This document shows, in pieces, positions 41,497 through 50,416 of a DNA stretch of 64,000 bases. The notes below the pieces were generated by a model. It was not told the origin of the DNA. It was given only the letters and a program-made list of their open reading frames with translations, and did no database searches. Location of the stretch: NCBI GenBank assembly GCA_964251665.1, contig CAXUKO010000006.1, positions 124,001 through 188,000 on the forward strand, in the 5' to 3' direction. How positions within the stretch are numbered: the first letter of the stretch is position 1; each line of letters opens with the position of its first letter. Made by a program: the position numbers and the translations under genes. The DNA is from JBBQLG01 sp964251665 (GTDB taxonomy: Bacteria > Bacteroidota > Bacteroidia > Cytophagales > Spirosomataceae).

Positions 41497-41982
41497 ATGG
41501 CAAACGCACCTCAAGAAAACGGATGGAAAGAGTGTCACACGTTGGGAAGCAAGGCAAAACATTTTTGCTGGAAACTTGCCGATAACGGTTCGATTAATGT
41601 CAGGCGACAGTTTAAAAGCCAAACTACTACATCAGCAAAAATTGTAGTTGAGAAGCTACTTACAGGGCTTCAGTTAGACAAAATTCATTGTCACGTACGA
41701 GATAATCCCAAAAGAGAAACTGACTTAGCTAACAATGTCGAAAAGCTCGCAGCAGGAACAGAGAAAGAAGGATTAGGAAGTCTACTATATGAGATGTTTG
41801 GCAAAAAAGACACAAAAGATGGCCAGTTAGCCAGTCATTTGGCTGCTCTGTTTGTTGAGTCAGGAGCTTGGACTAAAAATAATGCTCTACGAGGAATGAA
41901 ATTTAAAGCTAATGCTATAGATTGGAAACCGTGCTTAAATGCTTATTATCACGGGTCCTCTAACTGCAATGAGAATGAATAA
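41497..41982 (+). CDS. AT-rich orphan protein
   Basis: The product has 161 residues from the ATG at 41497 (MANAPQENGWKECH). No family is recognised. It is cysteine-containing (CH, FCW, HCHV, PCL, NCN) and has no signal peptide. GC content is low (23/60 in 41641-41700) beside ~55-60% GC neighbours, which suggests acquisition by transfer. It sits alone between the pyrophosphatase terminator and a convergent terminator after rplY. The middle (ETDLANNVEKLAAGTEKEGLGSLLYEMFGKK) could be helical. Confidence 0.65.
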   Translation: MANAPQENGWKECHTLGSKAKHFCWKLADNGSINVRRQFKSQTTTSAKIVVEKLLTGLQLDKIHCHVRDNPKRETDLANNVEKLAAGTEKEGLGSLLYEMFGKKDTKDGQLASHLAALFVESGAWTKNNALRGMKFKANAIDWKPCLNAYYHGSSNCNENE

Positions 41983-42063
41983 ATTATCTGAAGTTGGTTG
42001 ATCTGTTTAAAAAGTTATAATACTGCATCAGTGTCTAAAGCACGTACCAAAAAATACGACAAC

Positions 42064-42097
42064 AAAAAAGGCCAACCCAAGCGGGCTGGCCTTTTTT
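42064..42097. terminator. Bidirectional terminator
   Basis: AAAAAAGGCCAACCC pairs with GGGCTGGCCTTTTTT (one G-T pair), flanked by A and T runs. It is positioned between the orphan gene and rplY. Confidence 0.92.
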
Positions 42098-42126
42098 CAG
42101 GTCTATTAGCGTGATAAGAAGTGGGA

Positions 42127-42693
42127 TTATTTGCCCACCGTACCGCGCAGGGCGCGGGGAATTTCAATTGACGCAACGGGGTTAGAGCCGCTTTCGAGCA
42201 GTTCGTATCCCACGGGCGTAATGTCGCGTACCCGAACCGATTTACCCAGATCAAGCGCACTCACGTCAATGTCAATATAATCAGGAATGGTTTCAGCGCT
42301 TCCCTTCACACGCAGTTTGCGAATGCGGGTAACGAGCTTACCACCCTTTTGTACACCCGGTGCGGTGCCAACCATACGAACAGGTACGGCTACTTTGATC
42401 TGTTTCCCTTCGACGATTTCCATGAAATCGGCGTGGAGCAACATGTCGTTAACCGGGTGAAACTGAGTTTCCTGTAAAATCGCGCGATACTCATCGCCTT
42501 CGATGTTCAGCGTTACTTCGTACACATCCGGTGTGTACAGCAGATCACGAAAGAGGATGGTAGGCGCGTAAAAATGCACCTGTTGCTGGCCACCATACAA
42601 TACACATGGAATATTACCATCCATACGCATCGTCTGTGACTCCACTCTTCCGAGATTCGCTCTGTGATACCCTACAATCTCGAGTTTTTTCAT
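42127..42693 (-). CDS. rplY: 50S ribosomal protein L25 (CTC form)
   Basis: The 188-residue protein is the long CTC/L25 form, with a 5S-rRNA-binding N-terminal domain (MKKLEIVGYHRANLGRVES) and a C-terminal TL5-type domain (VRDITPVGYELLESGSNPVASIEIP). It lies downstream of prs on the same strand, which is a common Bacteroidota and general arrangement. A hairpin built of octamer units separates the two genes (42711-42785). Confidence 0.93.
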   Translation of the reverse strand: MKKLEIVGYHRANLGRVESQTMRMDGNIPCVLYGGQQQVHFYAPTILFRDLLYTPDVYEVTLNIEGDEYRAILQETQFHPVNDMLLHADFMEIVEGKQIKVAVPVRMVGTAPGVQKGGKLVTRIRKLRVKGSAETIPDYIDIDVSALDLGKSVRVRDITPVGYELLESGSNPVASIEIPRALRGTVGK

Positions 42694-42710
42694 TTTTGAA
42701 TGTAATTAAT

Positions 42711-42785
42711 AAATAAGTGAATGAGCGAATTAGTAAATGATTTGACGTGCGCTTCGTGAATTAATCACTAATGCGCTCATTCACT
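42711..42785. repeat. Octamer-unit intergenic hairpin between prs and rplY
   Basis: Units AAATAAGT, GAATGAGC, GAATTAGT, AAATGATT run from 42711 to 42742. A 19-bp arm (42716-42734) pairs with 42767-42785 with one mismatch. It resembles the element at 24063-24148. Confidence 0.8.
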
Positions 42786-42796
42786 AACTCACTCAT

Positions 42797-43738
42797 TTAA
42801 TAACGTATAAAAAGTGAGCTAATAGATTCGTGATCGCGAATACGGCCAATGGCTTTGGCAAACAACTCAGCCACTGATAACACTCTGATTTTAGGGTTCG
42901 GTTCCCGCAGTGGAATCGTGTCGGCGATAACCAGTTCTTCGAGCACCGAATTGGCAATGTTGGTCGAAGCCTGTCCCGACATAACCGGGTGCGTACAGAT
43001 GGCCCGTACCGATTTGGCACCTTTTTCCAGAATGATCTGAGCGGCTTTGCAGAGTGTGCCACCTGTATCAATCAGGTCATCGACCAGTACAACGTTGGCG
43101 CCTTCAACATCACCAATGACCTGCATAGAGGCAATTTCATTGGCCCGCTTGCGGTGTTTGTCGCACAGCACAATATCGGCATTGAAATGCTTGGCGAAGT
43201 TCCGTGCCCGGCCCGCACCACCTACGTCCGGCGAAGCAATCACCAGATTATCGAGATTCAGGCTCTTGATGTAAGGGACAAAAACTGAGGTGCCTTCCAG
43301 ATGATCCACCGGGAAGTCGAAGAACCCCTGAATCTGTCCGGCATGGAGGTCAATTGTCATCAGACGATCCACACCGGCCGCCGACAGCAGATTGGCCACC
43401 AATTTGGCCGCAATGGCAACGCGGGGCTTATCCTTACGGTCCTGACGGGCATACCCAAAGTACGGAATCACGACGGTGACATAGTGCGCCGAGGCCCGAC
43501 GAGCTGCGTCAACCATCAACATCAATTCCATGAGGTTGTCGGCGGGCGGAGGGGTGGACTGAATCAGAAATACATCGCACCCCCGAATGGACTCTTCAAA
43601 GCTGGGTGACATTTCACCATCACTAAACCGACGTAGTGTATAACCACCAAGATCTTTACCGTAGTAGTGAGCAATTTTTTCGGCCAGATAAACGGACTGA
43701 CTACCCGAAAAAATTTTGACCGGATTAAACGAAGCCAT
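42797..43738 (-). CDS. prs: Ribose-phosphate diphosphokinase
   Basis: The protein has 313 residues, the normal length. It makes PRPP from ribose 5-phosphate and ATP. Typical segments are VKIFSGSQSVYLAEKIAHYYG, DLHAGQIQGFFDFPVDHLEGT and the PRPP-binding loop VVLVDDLIDTGGTL. A -7 box TACCTTTG lies just upstream (43758-43765, minus strand), with about 14 nt to the ATG. Confidence 0.96.
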   Translation of the reverse strand: MASFNPVKIFSGSQSVYLAEKIAHYYGKDLGGYTLRRFSDGEMSPSFEESIRGCDVFLIQSTPPPADNLMELMLMVDAARRASAHYVTVVIPYFGYARQDRKDKPRVAIAAKLVANLLSAAGVDRLMTIDLHAGQIQGFFDFPVDHLEGTSVFVPYIKSLNLDNLVIASPDVGGAGRARNFAKHFNADIVLCDKHRKRANEIASMQVIGDVEGANVVLVDDLIDTGGTLCKAAQIILEKGAKSVRAICTHPVMSGQASTNIANSVLEELVIADTIPLREPNPKIRVLSVAELFAKAIGRIRDHESISSLFIRY

Positions 43739-43757
43739 GATACCGGGGGATTTCCCG

Positions 43758-43765
43758 CAAAGGTA
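43758..43765 (-). promoter_or_regulatory. -7 box for prs
   Basis: On the minus strand TACCTTTG is an exact TAnnTTTG match. The predicted start of transcription is about 14 nt upstream of the prs ATG. No clear -33 box. Confidence 0.6.
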
Positions 43766-43895
43766 CGGAAAAAAACAGGGTTAAAATTTGGCCATTTCTA
43801 TATTCAATTGTACTTATTGGTGCTAAAGGTGAATAGCCCATGTCGTTAGTCAGCATTGTGATCCGGGCTGAATGTCCGCTAATCGCAATCTGGTA

Positions 43896-44498
43896 TTACG
43901 TTATCGGCGTTCTTGAGCCCTTACCGGAAACTGGACCGGGCTGTCGACTATTGCGAAGTTGTCGATATACCCAGACGCTGATTATCGCCATTGATACCCC
44001 AATTCCTGCACCAGCCAGTACATCCAGCGGGTAGTGCACTCCGACGTAGATCCGGCTGTAAGCAAGGGCTGCGGCCCAGCCAAATCCCCAGCGCGCTACC
44101 GGATATGACTTACCGAGTAGCAGCCAGAGGCCCATGGCCAGGGCGAACGCATTGGCCGCGTGGGAGGAGGCAAAGCCGTACTGACCGCCACAGTTGAGCA
44201 CGGGATGAATCAGGGCCTGAAGGGATGGCTCGTGGCAGGGGCGCAGCCGGAGCGTTAATGGTTTCAGCAGGGCCGAAGCCGCCTGATCACTCAGCGCTAC
44301 AGCAACAGCCAGTGTGAGTATAAGGCCAGTCGCCTGCCAACGATAGCGAAACACCAGCCAGCCAATCAGTAATGCATAAAATGGGAACCAGCTGTTACGC
44401 TCCGTAATCCAGACCATAATAGGATCGAGCCAGGGCGCATCCAGACCATTTAGCCAGAGAAAAAGTTGCGTATCGAGTTGATTGAGCGTTTCGCGCAT
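43896..44498 (-). CDS. PAP2-family membrane phosphatase
   Basis: The protein has 200 residues from the ATG at 44498. It carries the PAP2 motifs: KPLTLRLRP (K..RP), FASSHAANAFALAMG (the middle PSGH-like motif as ASSH) and SRIYVGVHYPLDVLAGAGIG. It has about five membrane helices. Candidates for the substrate are undecaprenyl pyrophosphate or lipid A-type phosphates at the outer face of the inner membrane. Neighbours do not distinguish these. Confidence 0.88.
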   Translation of the reverse strand: MRETLNQLDTQLFLWLNGLDAPWLDPIMVWITERNSWFPFYALLIGWLVFRYRWQATGLILTLAVAVALSDQAASALLKPLTLRLRPCHEPSLQALIHPVLNCGGQYGFASSHAANAFALAMGLWLLLGKSYPVARWGFGWAAALAYSRIYVGVHYPLDVLAGAGIGVSMAIISVWVYRQLRNSRQPGPVSGKGSRTPIT

Positions 44499-44631
44499 GT
44501 TGTATTCCGGTGGTACGACCGGGATATAAGTATTCACTACCTATTACCTTGTATACTGACTTTCCGGGTTAACTTACCGCATAAAGCAACAAGTTCAGTA
44601 TACTATTAACTAACCATCCCTATACCTTCTC

Positions 44632-45639
44632 ATGTTACGCGAAGATCTCATCTTTTTTCCTGAACTCTCTCATCAGGAGTTCCAGCACACCTTGGACCGG
44701 GAGGCAACCGGCCTGCTTAAGGGCATCGATAAATTCCGTTCGATCATCTCAACGCTTAATTCGTACGTTGAACACTCACAGCATTATTACCACAGCTCAT
44801 CCTGTGTACGGGTGGGACCAAACCAATACCCATCGCTCTATAAAGCCTACGTCCGGGCAGCACAAGCATTAGACGTTCGGAAACTGCCGGAACTGTATAT
44901 CGAAACGGTCAGCGAAATTAATGCCTATGCCAGTGGTGTCGAGCGGTACAGCATTACAATAAACTCGGCGTTGCTGGACATTTTAACTGAACGCGAAACG
45001 ATGGCGATCATCGGTCATGAGCTGGGGCACGTGAAGTGTGACCACATGTTTTACAACACGTTCACCTACTTTATCCGGTATTTTGGCGGGTCGGTTACGG
45101 GCATGATTCCGCCCCCGTTCAACAGTGCTGTCGATTTGAGCGTACAGTATGCGCTGCTGGAATGGAGCCGCCGGGCCGAGTTCTCCGCCGACCGGGCTGC
45201 CTTGCTGGCAACGCAGGATATTGGGGCCGTTACAGAAGCACTCAGCAAAATTGCAGGCTATTCAAAAACGCTCAGCGATCCCGTTAGTGTTGAGGCTATC
45301 CGCCAGCAAGCCGACACGTTTGAGGAGTATGTGGACGATAACTGGATGGCTAAGTTTATTAAAGTTCAGTCGATGCTGAAGCAGACGCACCCTTATACGG
45401 TGCTGCGCGTTAAGGAGATTTTGGCTTGGTCGGAGTCGGACCATTATAAACAGATCCTAAGCGGTAACTACCAGAAACTGAATGCGCCGACGCCGACTGC
45501 TGCGTTGCCCGAAGCGTCTGGTGAGCCATCGGGTGCGCAAAAAGCCGCAGCCGCATTGTCTTCATCCTTAACATCCGGCCTGAAATCGTTTGGTGGTTTC
45601 GGTAAAAAGCCGCAGGCGGATTCGGACGAAACGAAATAG
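44632..45639 (+). CDS. M48-family metallopeptidase
   Basis: This 335-residue protein has the zinc motif H129-ELG-H133 and the third ligand in WSRRAEFSADRAALLATQD. The fold resembles the membrane-associated M48 group (HtpX/Ste24/BepA). A hydrophobic stretch follows the zinc motif (GGSVTGMIPPPFNSAVDLSV) rather than a true transmembrane anchor, so it may be soluble. It lacks a signal peptide. The last ~50 residues are Ser/Ala-rich and Lys-rich, possibly disordered. A perfect hairpin follows immediately. Confidence 0.9.
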   Translation: MLREDLIFFPELSHQEFQHTLDREATGLLKGIDKFRSIISTLNSYVEHSQHYYHSSSCVRVGPNQYPSLYKAYVRAAQALDVRKLPELYIETVSEINAYASGVERYSITINSALLDILTERETMAIIGHELGHVKCDHMFYNTFTYFIRYFGGSVTGMIPPPFNSAVDLSVQYALLEWSRRAEFSADRAALLATQDIGAVTEALSKIAGYSKTLSDPVSVEAIRQQADTFEEYVDDNWMAKFIKVQSMLKQTHPYTVLRVKEILAWSESDHYKQILSGNYQKLNAPTPTAALPEASGEPSGAQKAAAALSSSLTSGLKSFGGFGKKPQADSDETK

Positions 45640-45641
45640 AT

Positions 45642-45677
45642 AAAAGCCGTAGTGATAGCGCTATCACTACGGCTTTT
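45642..45677. terminator. Perfect 18-bp hairpin terminator between convergent genes
   Basis: AAAAGCCGTAGTGATAGC directly joins its exact reverse complement, with A and T runs at both ends, making it usable from both directions. Confidence 0.92.
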
Positions 45678-45702
45678 CAGACTAACATAAAGCCAAGAGC
45701 CA

Positions 45703-45945
45703 TCAAAGTGTCACTACACCTTCCCGAACCGCCCACAGCGCCAGGCCAACACGACTTTTAACCTGGCATCGTTCGAACAGAACTTCCCGGTAGCCGTCTA
45801 CTGTGCGTGGGCTCACGTGCATTCGGTCTGCAATCTGAACGTAAGTGAGGTCGGAACACGCCAGCTGAATAAAGTGCTGCTCGCGCTGATTTAACTTGAA
45901 AGGATGCGATATCCCTTCAGTGGTGTACACGTTTAACGTTTTCAT
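45703..45945 (-). CDS. Solitary LuxR-type helix-turn-helix protein
   Basis: The 80-residue protein consists only of a GerE/LuxR DNA-binding domain: LNQREQHFIQLACSDLTYVQIADRMHVSPRTVDGYREVLFERCQVKSRVGLALWA. The recognition helix segment SPRTVDGYR and dimerisation helix are complete, but there is no receiver or ligand domain. The partner and target genes are unknown. It is divergent from nothing close; trpS is on the same strand 115 nt downstream. Confidence 0.9.
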   Translation of the reverse strand: MKTLNVYTTEGISHPFKLNQREQHFIQLACSDLTYVQIADRMHVSPRTVDGYREVLFERCQVKSRVGLALWAVREGVVTL

Positions 45946-46060
45946 GGTATGGAATAGGGGTACTGTAGCGCTGTTAGTTCAGCTAACTGCTTGTAAATAA
46001 ATCCCTTATTCCACTTTTTGCAAATTAAATTGTGCAACTGGTGAAAATAATGTCAGAACG

Positions 46061-47038
46061 TTAACTAAAGCCCATTGTATCGCGTACCCGCTGAATAGTT
46101 CGGCTGGCGATTGCTCTTGCCTTCTCTTCACCAGCGCGCAGTTCGGCTTCGAGCGCATCGTGGTTTTCCATGTAATAAGTAAAGCGTTCGCGCTCCGTCA
46201 CGAACCGCTCGACCAGTAACTCGTATAGCGCTTTCTTGGCCGTACCATACCCGTAGTTACCTCCTTCGTAGTTCCGGCGCATCTCGGCAGTTTCCTGTTC
46301 AGATGCCAGCAGCGCGTATAACTGGAAGGTGATATCCGTGTCAGGATTCTTGGGTTCCTCAAGTGGGGTAGAGTCCGATTTAATCTTCTTCACCACCTTG
46401 TAGAGTTCGTTGGCAGGCAGAAAAATGTCGATGTAGTTGTTATACGACTTGCTCATCTTCTGACCATCAATGCCGGGAATCACCATCAGGCGTTCGTCGA
46501 TACGCGGTTCTGGCAGGATAAATAACTCGCTGTTATATTGCCGGTTAACCGCACTCGCGATATCCCGCGTCATTTCGATATGTTGCCGCTGATCTTTACC
46601 AACAGGAATAATCTCCGCATCATACAGCAGAATATCAGCCGCCTGAAGCACCGGATAGGTAAACAGACCGGCATTAGCCGCCCCCGACGACCGGTCCGAC
46701 TTGTCCTTGAACGACGTAGCGTTCTGGAGCATCGGCATGGGCGTAAAGCAGTTCAGGTACCAGGCCAGTTCGGTATGTTCCGGCACCCGTGATTGCCGCC
46801 AGAACGTATTTTTTACCGTATCGAAGCCAAAGGCCAGCCATGTAGCCGCCACTGCCCGGGTATAATCCCGACGAGTTTGTCCATCCTTCAGCGTCGTGAG
46901 TGAATGTAGATCGGCGATAAACAGAAACGATTCATTATCACCCTGTTTTGATAAGTCGACAGCGGGTTTAATGGCCCCCAGAATATTACCCAGATGCGGC
47001 CGTCCGCTGCTTTGAATGCCTGTCAGTATTCTTGACAT
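46061..47038 (-). CDS. trpS: Tryptophan-tRNA ligase
   Basis: The protein has 325 residues. It shows the class I synthetase signatures SSGRPHLGNILGA (HIGH-like) and GQKMSKSYNN (KMSKS). It charges tRNA(Trp) with tryptophan. The short, compact form without an N-terminal extension is typical for bacteria. It lies downstream of maeB on the same strand, with a hairpin in the 101-nt gap. Confidence 0.97.
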   Translation of the reverse strand: MSRILTGIQSSGRPHLGNILGAIKPAVDLSKQGDNESFLFIADLHSLTTLKDGQTRRDYTRAVAATWLAFGFDTVKNTFWRQSRVPEHTELAWYLNCFTPMPMLQNATSFKDKSDRSSGAANAGLFTYPVLQAADILLYDAEIIPVGKDQRQHIEMTRDIASAVNRQYNSELFILPEPRIDERLMVIPGIDGQKMSKSYNNYIDIFLPANELYKVVKKIKSDSTPLEEPKNPDTDITFQLYALLASEQETAEMRRNYEGGNYGYGTAKKALYELLVERFVTERERFTYYMENHDALEAELRAGEEKARAIASRTIQRVRDTMGFS

Positions 47039-47054
47039 AAGTGGTTAATAAAGG

Positions 47055-47130
47055 ATAGCACGCTGTTCTGCATGATTAGTATGATAAGAGATGATTTTTA
47101 TCATAATGATCATGAAAATCAGCGTGCTAT
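47055..47130. repeat. Long imperfect hairpin between maeB and trpS
   Basis: Arms 47055-47086 and 47099-47130 (32 nt) pair with about seven mismatches, with perfect ATAGCACGCTG ends. The interior repeats ATGATnAnnATGATAA-like motifs. This relates in form to the octamer-unit hairpins, though units are not in strict register. Confidence 0.7.
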
Positions 47131-47139
47131 TGATTTGAC

Positions 47140-49407
47140 TTACTTTCCCTGTGCCTCTACCACCGCGATGGCGACCATATTGACAATTTCGCGCTCCGAC
47201 GAGCCGAGCTGCAGCACGTGAACCGGCTTGCGCAGACCCAGCAGGATCGGACCGATGAGTTCAAACCCGGCGGCTTCCGACATGAGGTTATAGGCAATGT
47301 TCGATGCCGAGAGGTTTGGAAAGATGAGTGTATTCGCACCCTCTTCGGCCAGTTTGCTGAATGGATAATTCTGCCGCAGCAGCTCCGTATTGAACGCGAG
47401 GTGAGCCTGAATTTCGCCGTCTACAACCATATCGCGGTGCTTCTTCTGCAAAATTTCGGTGGCCCGGCTCATCTTCAGAGCATCTTCCCCCTTGGCGCTG
47501 CCGTAGTTCGAATACGTCATTAGCGCGATGCGCGGCTTGATGTTGAATCGCTCTACCGCCCGCGCCGTCATCTCGGTAATTTCTACGATTTCTTCGGCGG
47601 TTGGGTTAAAGTTGACCGTCGTATCGGAGAAAAAGAGCGGGCCTCGTTTCGTGAGCAAAATGTACATCCCGGCTACCTTCTGAACGCCGGGCTCTTTGCC
47701 AATTACCTGTAACGCGGGCCGAATCGTGTCAGGGTAGTTGCTGACCAACCCCGAAATCAAGGCGTCGGCTTCGCCTGTTTCGACCATCATGGCCCCGAAG
47801 TAATTCCGGTAAAACATCGTTTTCCGGGCCTCGCGCAGGTTAACGCCCTTCCGTTGCCGCTTCTGAAAATAAATATCGGTAAATCGGTCGATTAGGTGTG
47901 CCTGCTCCGGCGACCTGGGATCAATGATCGGAATCTGGCCCAGATCAAGGCTGTTCTCCAGAATCAACTGCTGGATTTTAGCGGTTTCTCCCAGCAAAAT
48001 GGGATGCGCAATACCCTCGTCCCGTACCTGTTGAGCCGCTTTCAGTACCTTCAGATTCTCGGCATCGGCAAATACAACACGCTTTGGATTCCGCTTGGCC
48101 TTGGTCAGAATGACGCGCGTAATCTGGTTGTCATGTCCCAACCGTCCGGCAAGTTGCATTTCATAAGCTTCCCAGTCCGTGATGGGCTGCTTAGCCACGC
48201 CCGACTCCATAGCTGCCCGCGCCACCGCTGGTGCTACGCAGGTAAGTAAGCGGGGATCAACGGGTTTGGGTAGAATATACGTCCGGCTGAACGTCAGGTT
48301 GGCTTCGCCATAGGCGAGGTTGACAATGTCAGGCACCGTCTTTTTTGCCAGATCGGCCAACGCCCGTACGGCAGCCAGCTTCATTGCTTCGTTGATTTCG
48401 GTGGCCCGTACGTCCAGCGCGCCCCGGAAAATGTAAGGAAAACCCAGCACGTTGTTTACCTGATTGGGATAATCGGAGCGGCCAGTTGCCATGATAATGT
48501 CCTTACGAACGGCAATGGCATCTTCGTAGCTAATCTCCGGTGTTGGGTTCGCCATCGCGAATACAATCGGGTTGTCAGCCATCGAGCGAACCATAGCCTG
48601 ACTGACGATATTTCCCTTGGAGAGACCTACGAATACGTCGGCTCCGGCGAATGCATCATCGAGTGAATGAATATCGCGGGTGGTTGCAAACTGACGGGTG
48701 ATGTCGGTGAGGTCGGTACGGTCGGCGCGGAGGGGGCCAACAACATCGAACATAACAATATTTTCGGGCAGGGCACCCAGCGCTACATACTGCCGGGCGC
48801 ACGAGATAGCGGCTGCTCCGGCTCCGGCAAACACAAACTTTGCCGTCGCTACCGGTTTGCCGACCAGCTCAAGCGCATTCAGCAGCGCGGCCCCGCTAAC
48901 GATGGCCGTGCCGTGCTGATCGTCGTGAATAATGGGAATGTTGAGTTCTTCTTTCAGCCGTCGCTCGATCTCGAAACATTCCGGTGCTTTAATGTCTTCG
49001 AGGTTCACCCCGCCAAACGTCGGCTCGAGAATCTTAACGGTACGGACAAACTCATCCACGTCGTGCGTATTCAGTTCAATGTCGAACACGTCAATATCGG
49101 CGTAAATTTTAAACAGCAGCCCTTTACCCTCCATAACGGGCTTACTGGCTTCGGGGCCAATGTCGCCGAGGCCTAAAACAGCCGTTCCATTGGAAATAAC
49201 GGCTACCAGATTGCCTTTTGCGGTGTATTTATAAACATCTTCGACATTCTCCGCGATGGCGAGGCAGGGTTCCGCCACCCCCGGTGAGTACGCCAGTGAG
49301 AGGTCGCGTTGGGTATCGGTTTCTTTGGTAGGAATAACTTCGAGCTTACCGGGACGACCTTTGGCGTGATACTCAAGAGCGTCTTCGCGCCGGATTTTCT
49401 GCTGCAT
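47140..49407 (-). CDS. maeB: NADP-dependent malic enzyme with phosphotransacetylase-like domain
   Basis: This 755-residue protein has two parts. Residues 1 to about 425 are the malic enzyme: AYSPGVAEPC, HDDQHGTAIVSGAALLNAL, the nucleotide-binding FVFAGAGAAAISCARQYV. Residues about 430-755 are a phosphate acetyltransferase-like domain (VVFADAENLKVLKAAQ, GYSNYGSAKG type segments) that is typically a regulatory, catalytically inactive fusion partner in MaeB. It converts malate to pyruvate and CO2, making NADPH. On the minus strand a near-consensus TACCTTCG box lies upstream. Confidence 0.95.
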   Translation of the reverse strand: MQQKIRREDALEYHAKGRPGKLEVIPTKETDTQRDLSLAYSPGVAEPCLAIAENVEDVYKYTAKGNLVAVISNGTAVLGLGDIGPEASKPVMEGKGLLFKIYADIDVFDIELNTHDVDEFVRTVKILEPTFGGVNLEDIKAPECFEIERRLKEELNIPIIHDDQHGTAIVSGAALLNALELVGKPVATAKFVFAGAGAAAISCARQYVALGALPENIVMFDVVGPLRADRTDLTDITRQFATTRDIHSLDDAFAGADVFVGLSKGNIVSQAMVRSMADNPIVFAMANPTPEISYEDAIAVRKDIIMATGRSDYPNQVNNVLGFPYIFRGALDVRATEINEAMKLAAVRALADLAKKTVPDIVNLAYGEANLTFSRTYILPKPVDPRLLTCVAPAVARAAMESGVAKQPITDWEAYEMQLAGRLGHDNQITRVILTKAKRNPKRVVFADAENLKVLKAAQQVRDEGIAHPILLGETAKIQQLILENSLDLGQIPIIDPRSPEQAHLIDRFTDIYFQKRQRKGVNLREARKTMFYRNYFGAMMVETGEADALISGLVSNYPDTIRPALQVIGKEPGVQKVAGMYILLTKRGPLFFSDTTVNFNPTAEEIVEITEMTARAVERFNIKPRIALMTYSNYGSAKGEDALKMSRATEILQKKHRDMVVDGEIQAHLAFNTELLRQNYPFSKLAEEGANTLIFPNLSASNIAYNLMSEAAGFELIGPILLGLRKPVHVLQLGSSEREIVNMVAIAVVEAQGK

Positions 49408-49483
49408 ATTCGTTCGGTTTTGTTGTTTGTCGATGGGCCGCGAAGGTACGGATAAGCTGGCTAAAGCGGGTGTAGGTTAAACG

Positions 49484-50416
49484 CTAATTAACCCCCAGTA
49501 CTGCCCGCGCCTGTTGCTCGTCTAGTTTTAGCTGGGCTACCAAAGCGGGTAAGCCCTGAAATTTCTGTTCAGGCCGCAGGAACTCCCGGAATTTAAGGGT
49601 CAGGTGTTCACCGTAAATATCCGCGTTGAAGTCGAAAATGTAGGTTTCTATCGTCTGGAACGTACCACCGACGGTAGGGCGAAGGCCAATGTTGAGCATT
49701 CCACTCAGCGACTGATCTTTATAGATGACTTCCACCGCATAGACGCCATTGGCTGGAATGAGTTTTACCGGATCATCCACCTGCATGTTGGCGGTGGGGA
49801 AGCCAATGGTACGGCCAAGTTGCTGCCCCTTCACAATGGTACCAGTCATGCTGTAGGGCCGACCCAGAAACCGGTTAGCCGTTTTAATATTACCTTCGGC
49901 CAGAGCGATGCGAATCTTGGACGAACTAACGCCAACAGCTTCTACATCCTGACGCGGGATTTCCTCTACCTCGAAACCATATTCCGACTGATGCGCCCGG
50001 ATGTAGTCGAACCCCCCTTCGCGGTCGCGGCCAAAGCGGTGATCATACCCAATGACCAGCTTTTTTGTGCCGATTTTATCAATCAGAATCTGGCGAATGA
50101 ACTCTTCAGAGGTCAGTTCCGAAAACGAACGGGTGAACGGAATCACGACTAAATGGTCGATACCGGCCTGTTCGAGCAGGGCTACCTTCTCGTCCAGTGT
50201 CGAGAGCAGTTTCAGGTCGAGGCTATCGTTGGAAACCACCGTTCGCGGATGTGGCCAATAGGTGAGCACGACCGATTCGCCCCCGCTGATCCGGGCAATT
50301 TCGGTCAGGCGAGCCAGAATCGTCTGATGGCCCCGGTGTACACCGTCGAAAGTGCCACTCGTGACAACGGCGTTGGAAAGGGGTTGAATGGTATCAATAC
50401 CACGGTGAACAATCAT
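49484..50416 (-). CDS. ribF: Bifunctional riboflavin kinase / FAD synthetase
   Basis: The 310-residue protein starts with the nucleotidyltransferase block SGTFDGVHRGHQTIL (FAD synthetase) and contains the riboflavin kinase domain from about residue 180 (GRPYSMTGTIVKGQQLGRTIGFPTANMQ). It makes FMN and FAD. The gene start overlaps the end of truB by 4 nt, so the two are translationally coupled, as in many bacteria. Confidence 0.96.
   Translation of the reverse strand: MIVHRGIDTIQPLSNAVVTSGTFDGVHRGHQTILARLTEIARISGGESVVLTYWPHPRTVVSNDSLDLKLLSTLDEKVALLEQAGIDHLVVIPFTRSFSELTSEEFIRQILIDKIGTKKLVIGYDHRFGRDREGGFDYIRAHQSEYGFEVEEIPRQDVEAVGVSSSKIRIALAEGNIKTANRFLGRPYSMTGTIVKGQQLGRTIGFPTANMQVDDPVKLIPANGVYAVEVIYKDQSLSGMLNIGLRPTVGGTFQTIETYIFDFNADIYGEHLTLKFREFLRPEQKFQGLPALVAQLKLDEQQARAVLGVN

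Noticed and set aside
45642..45677. Perfect palindrome as a novel element
   Set aside because: It is an ordinary strong terminator between convergent genes, with A/T flanks on both sides.
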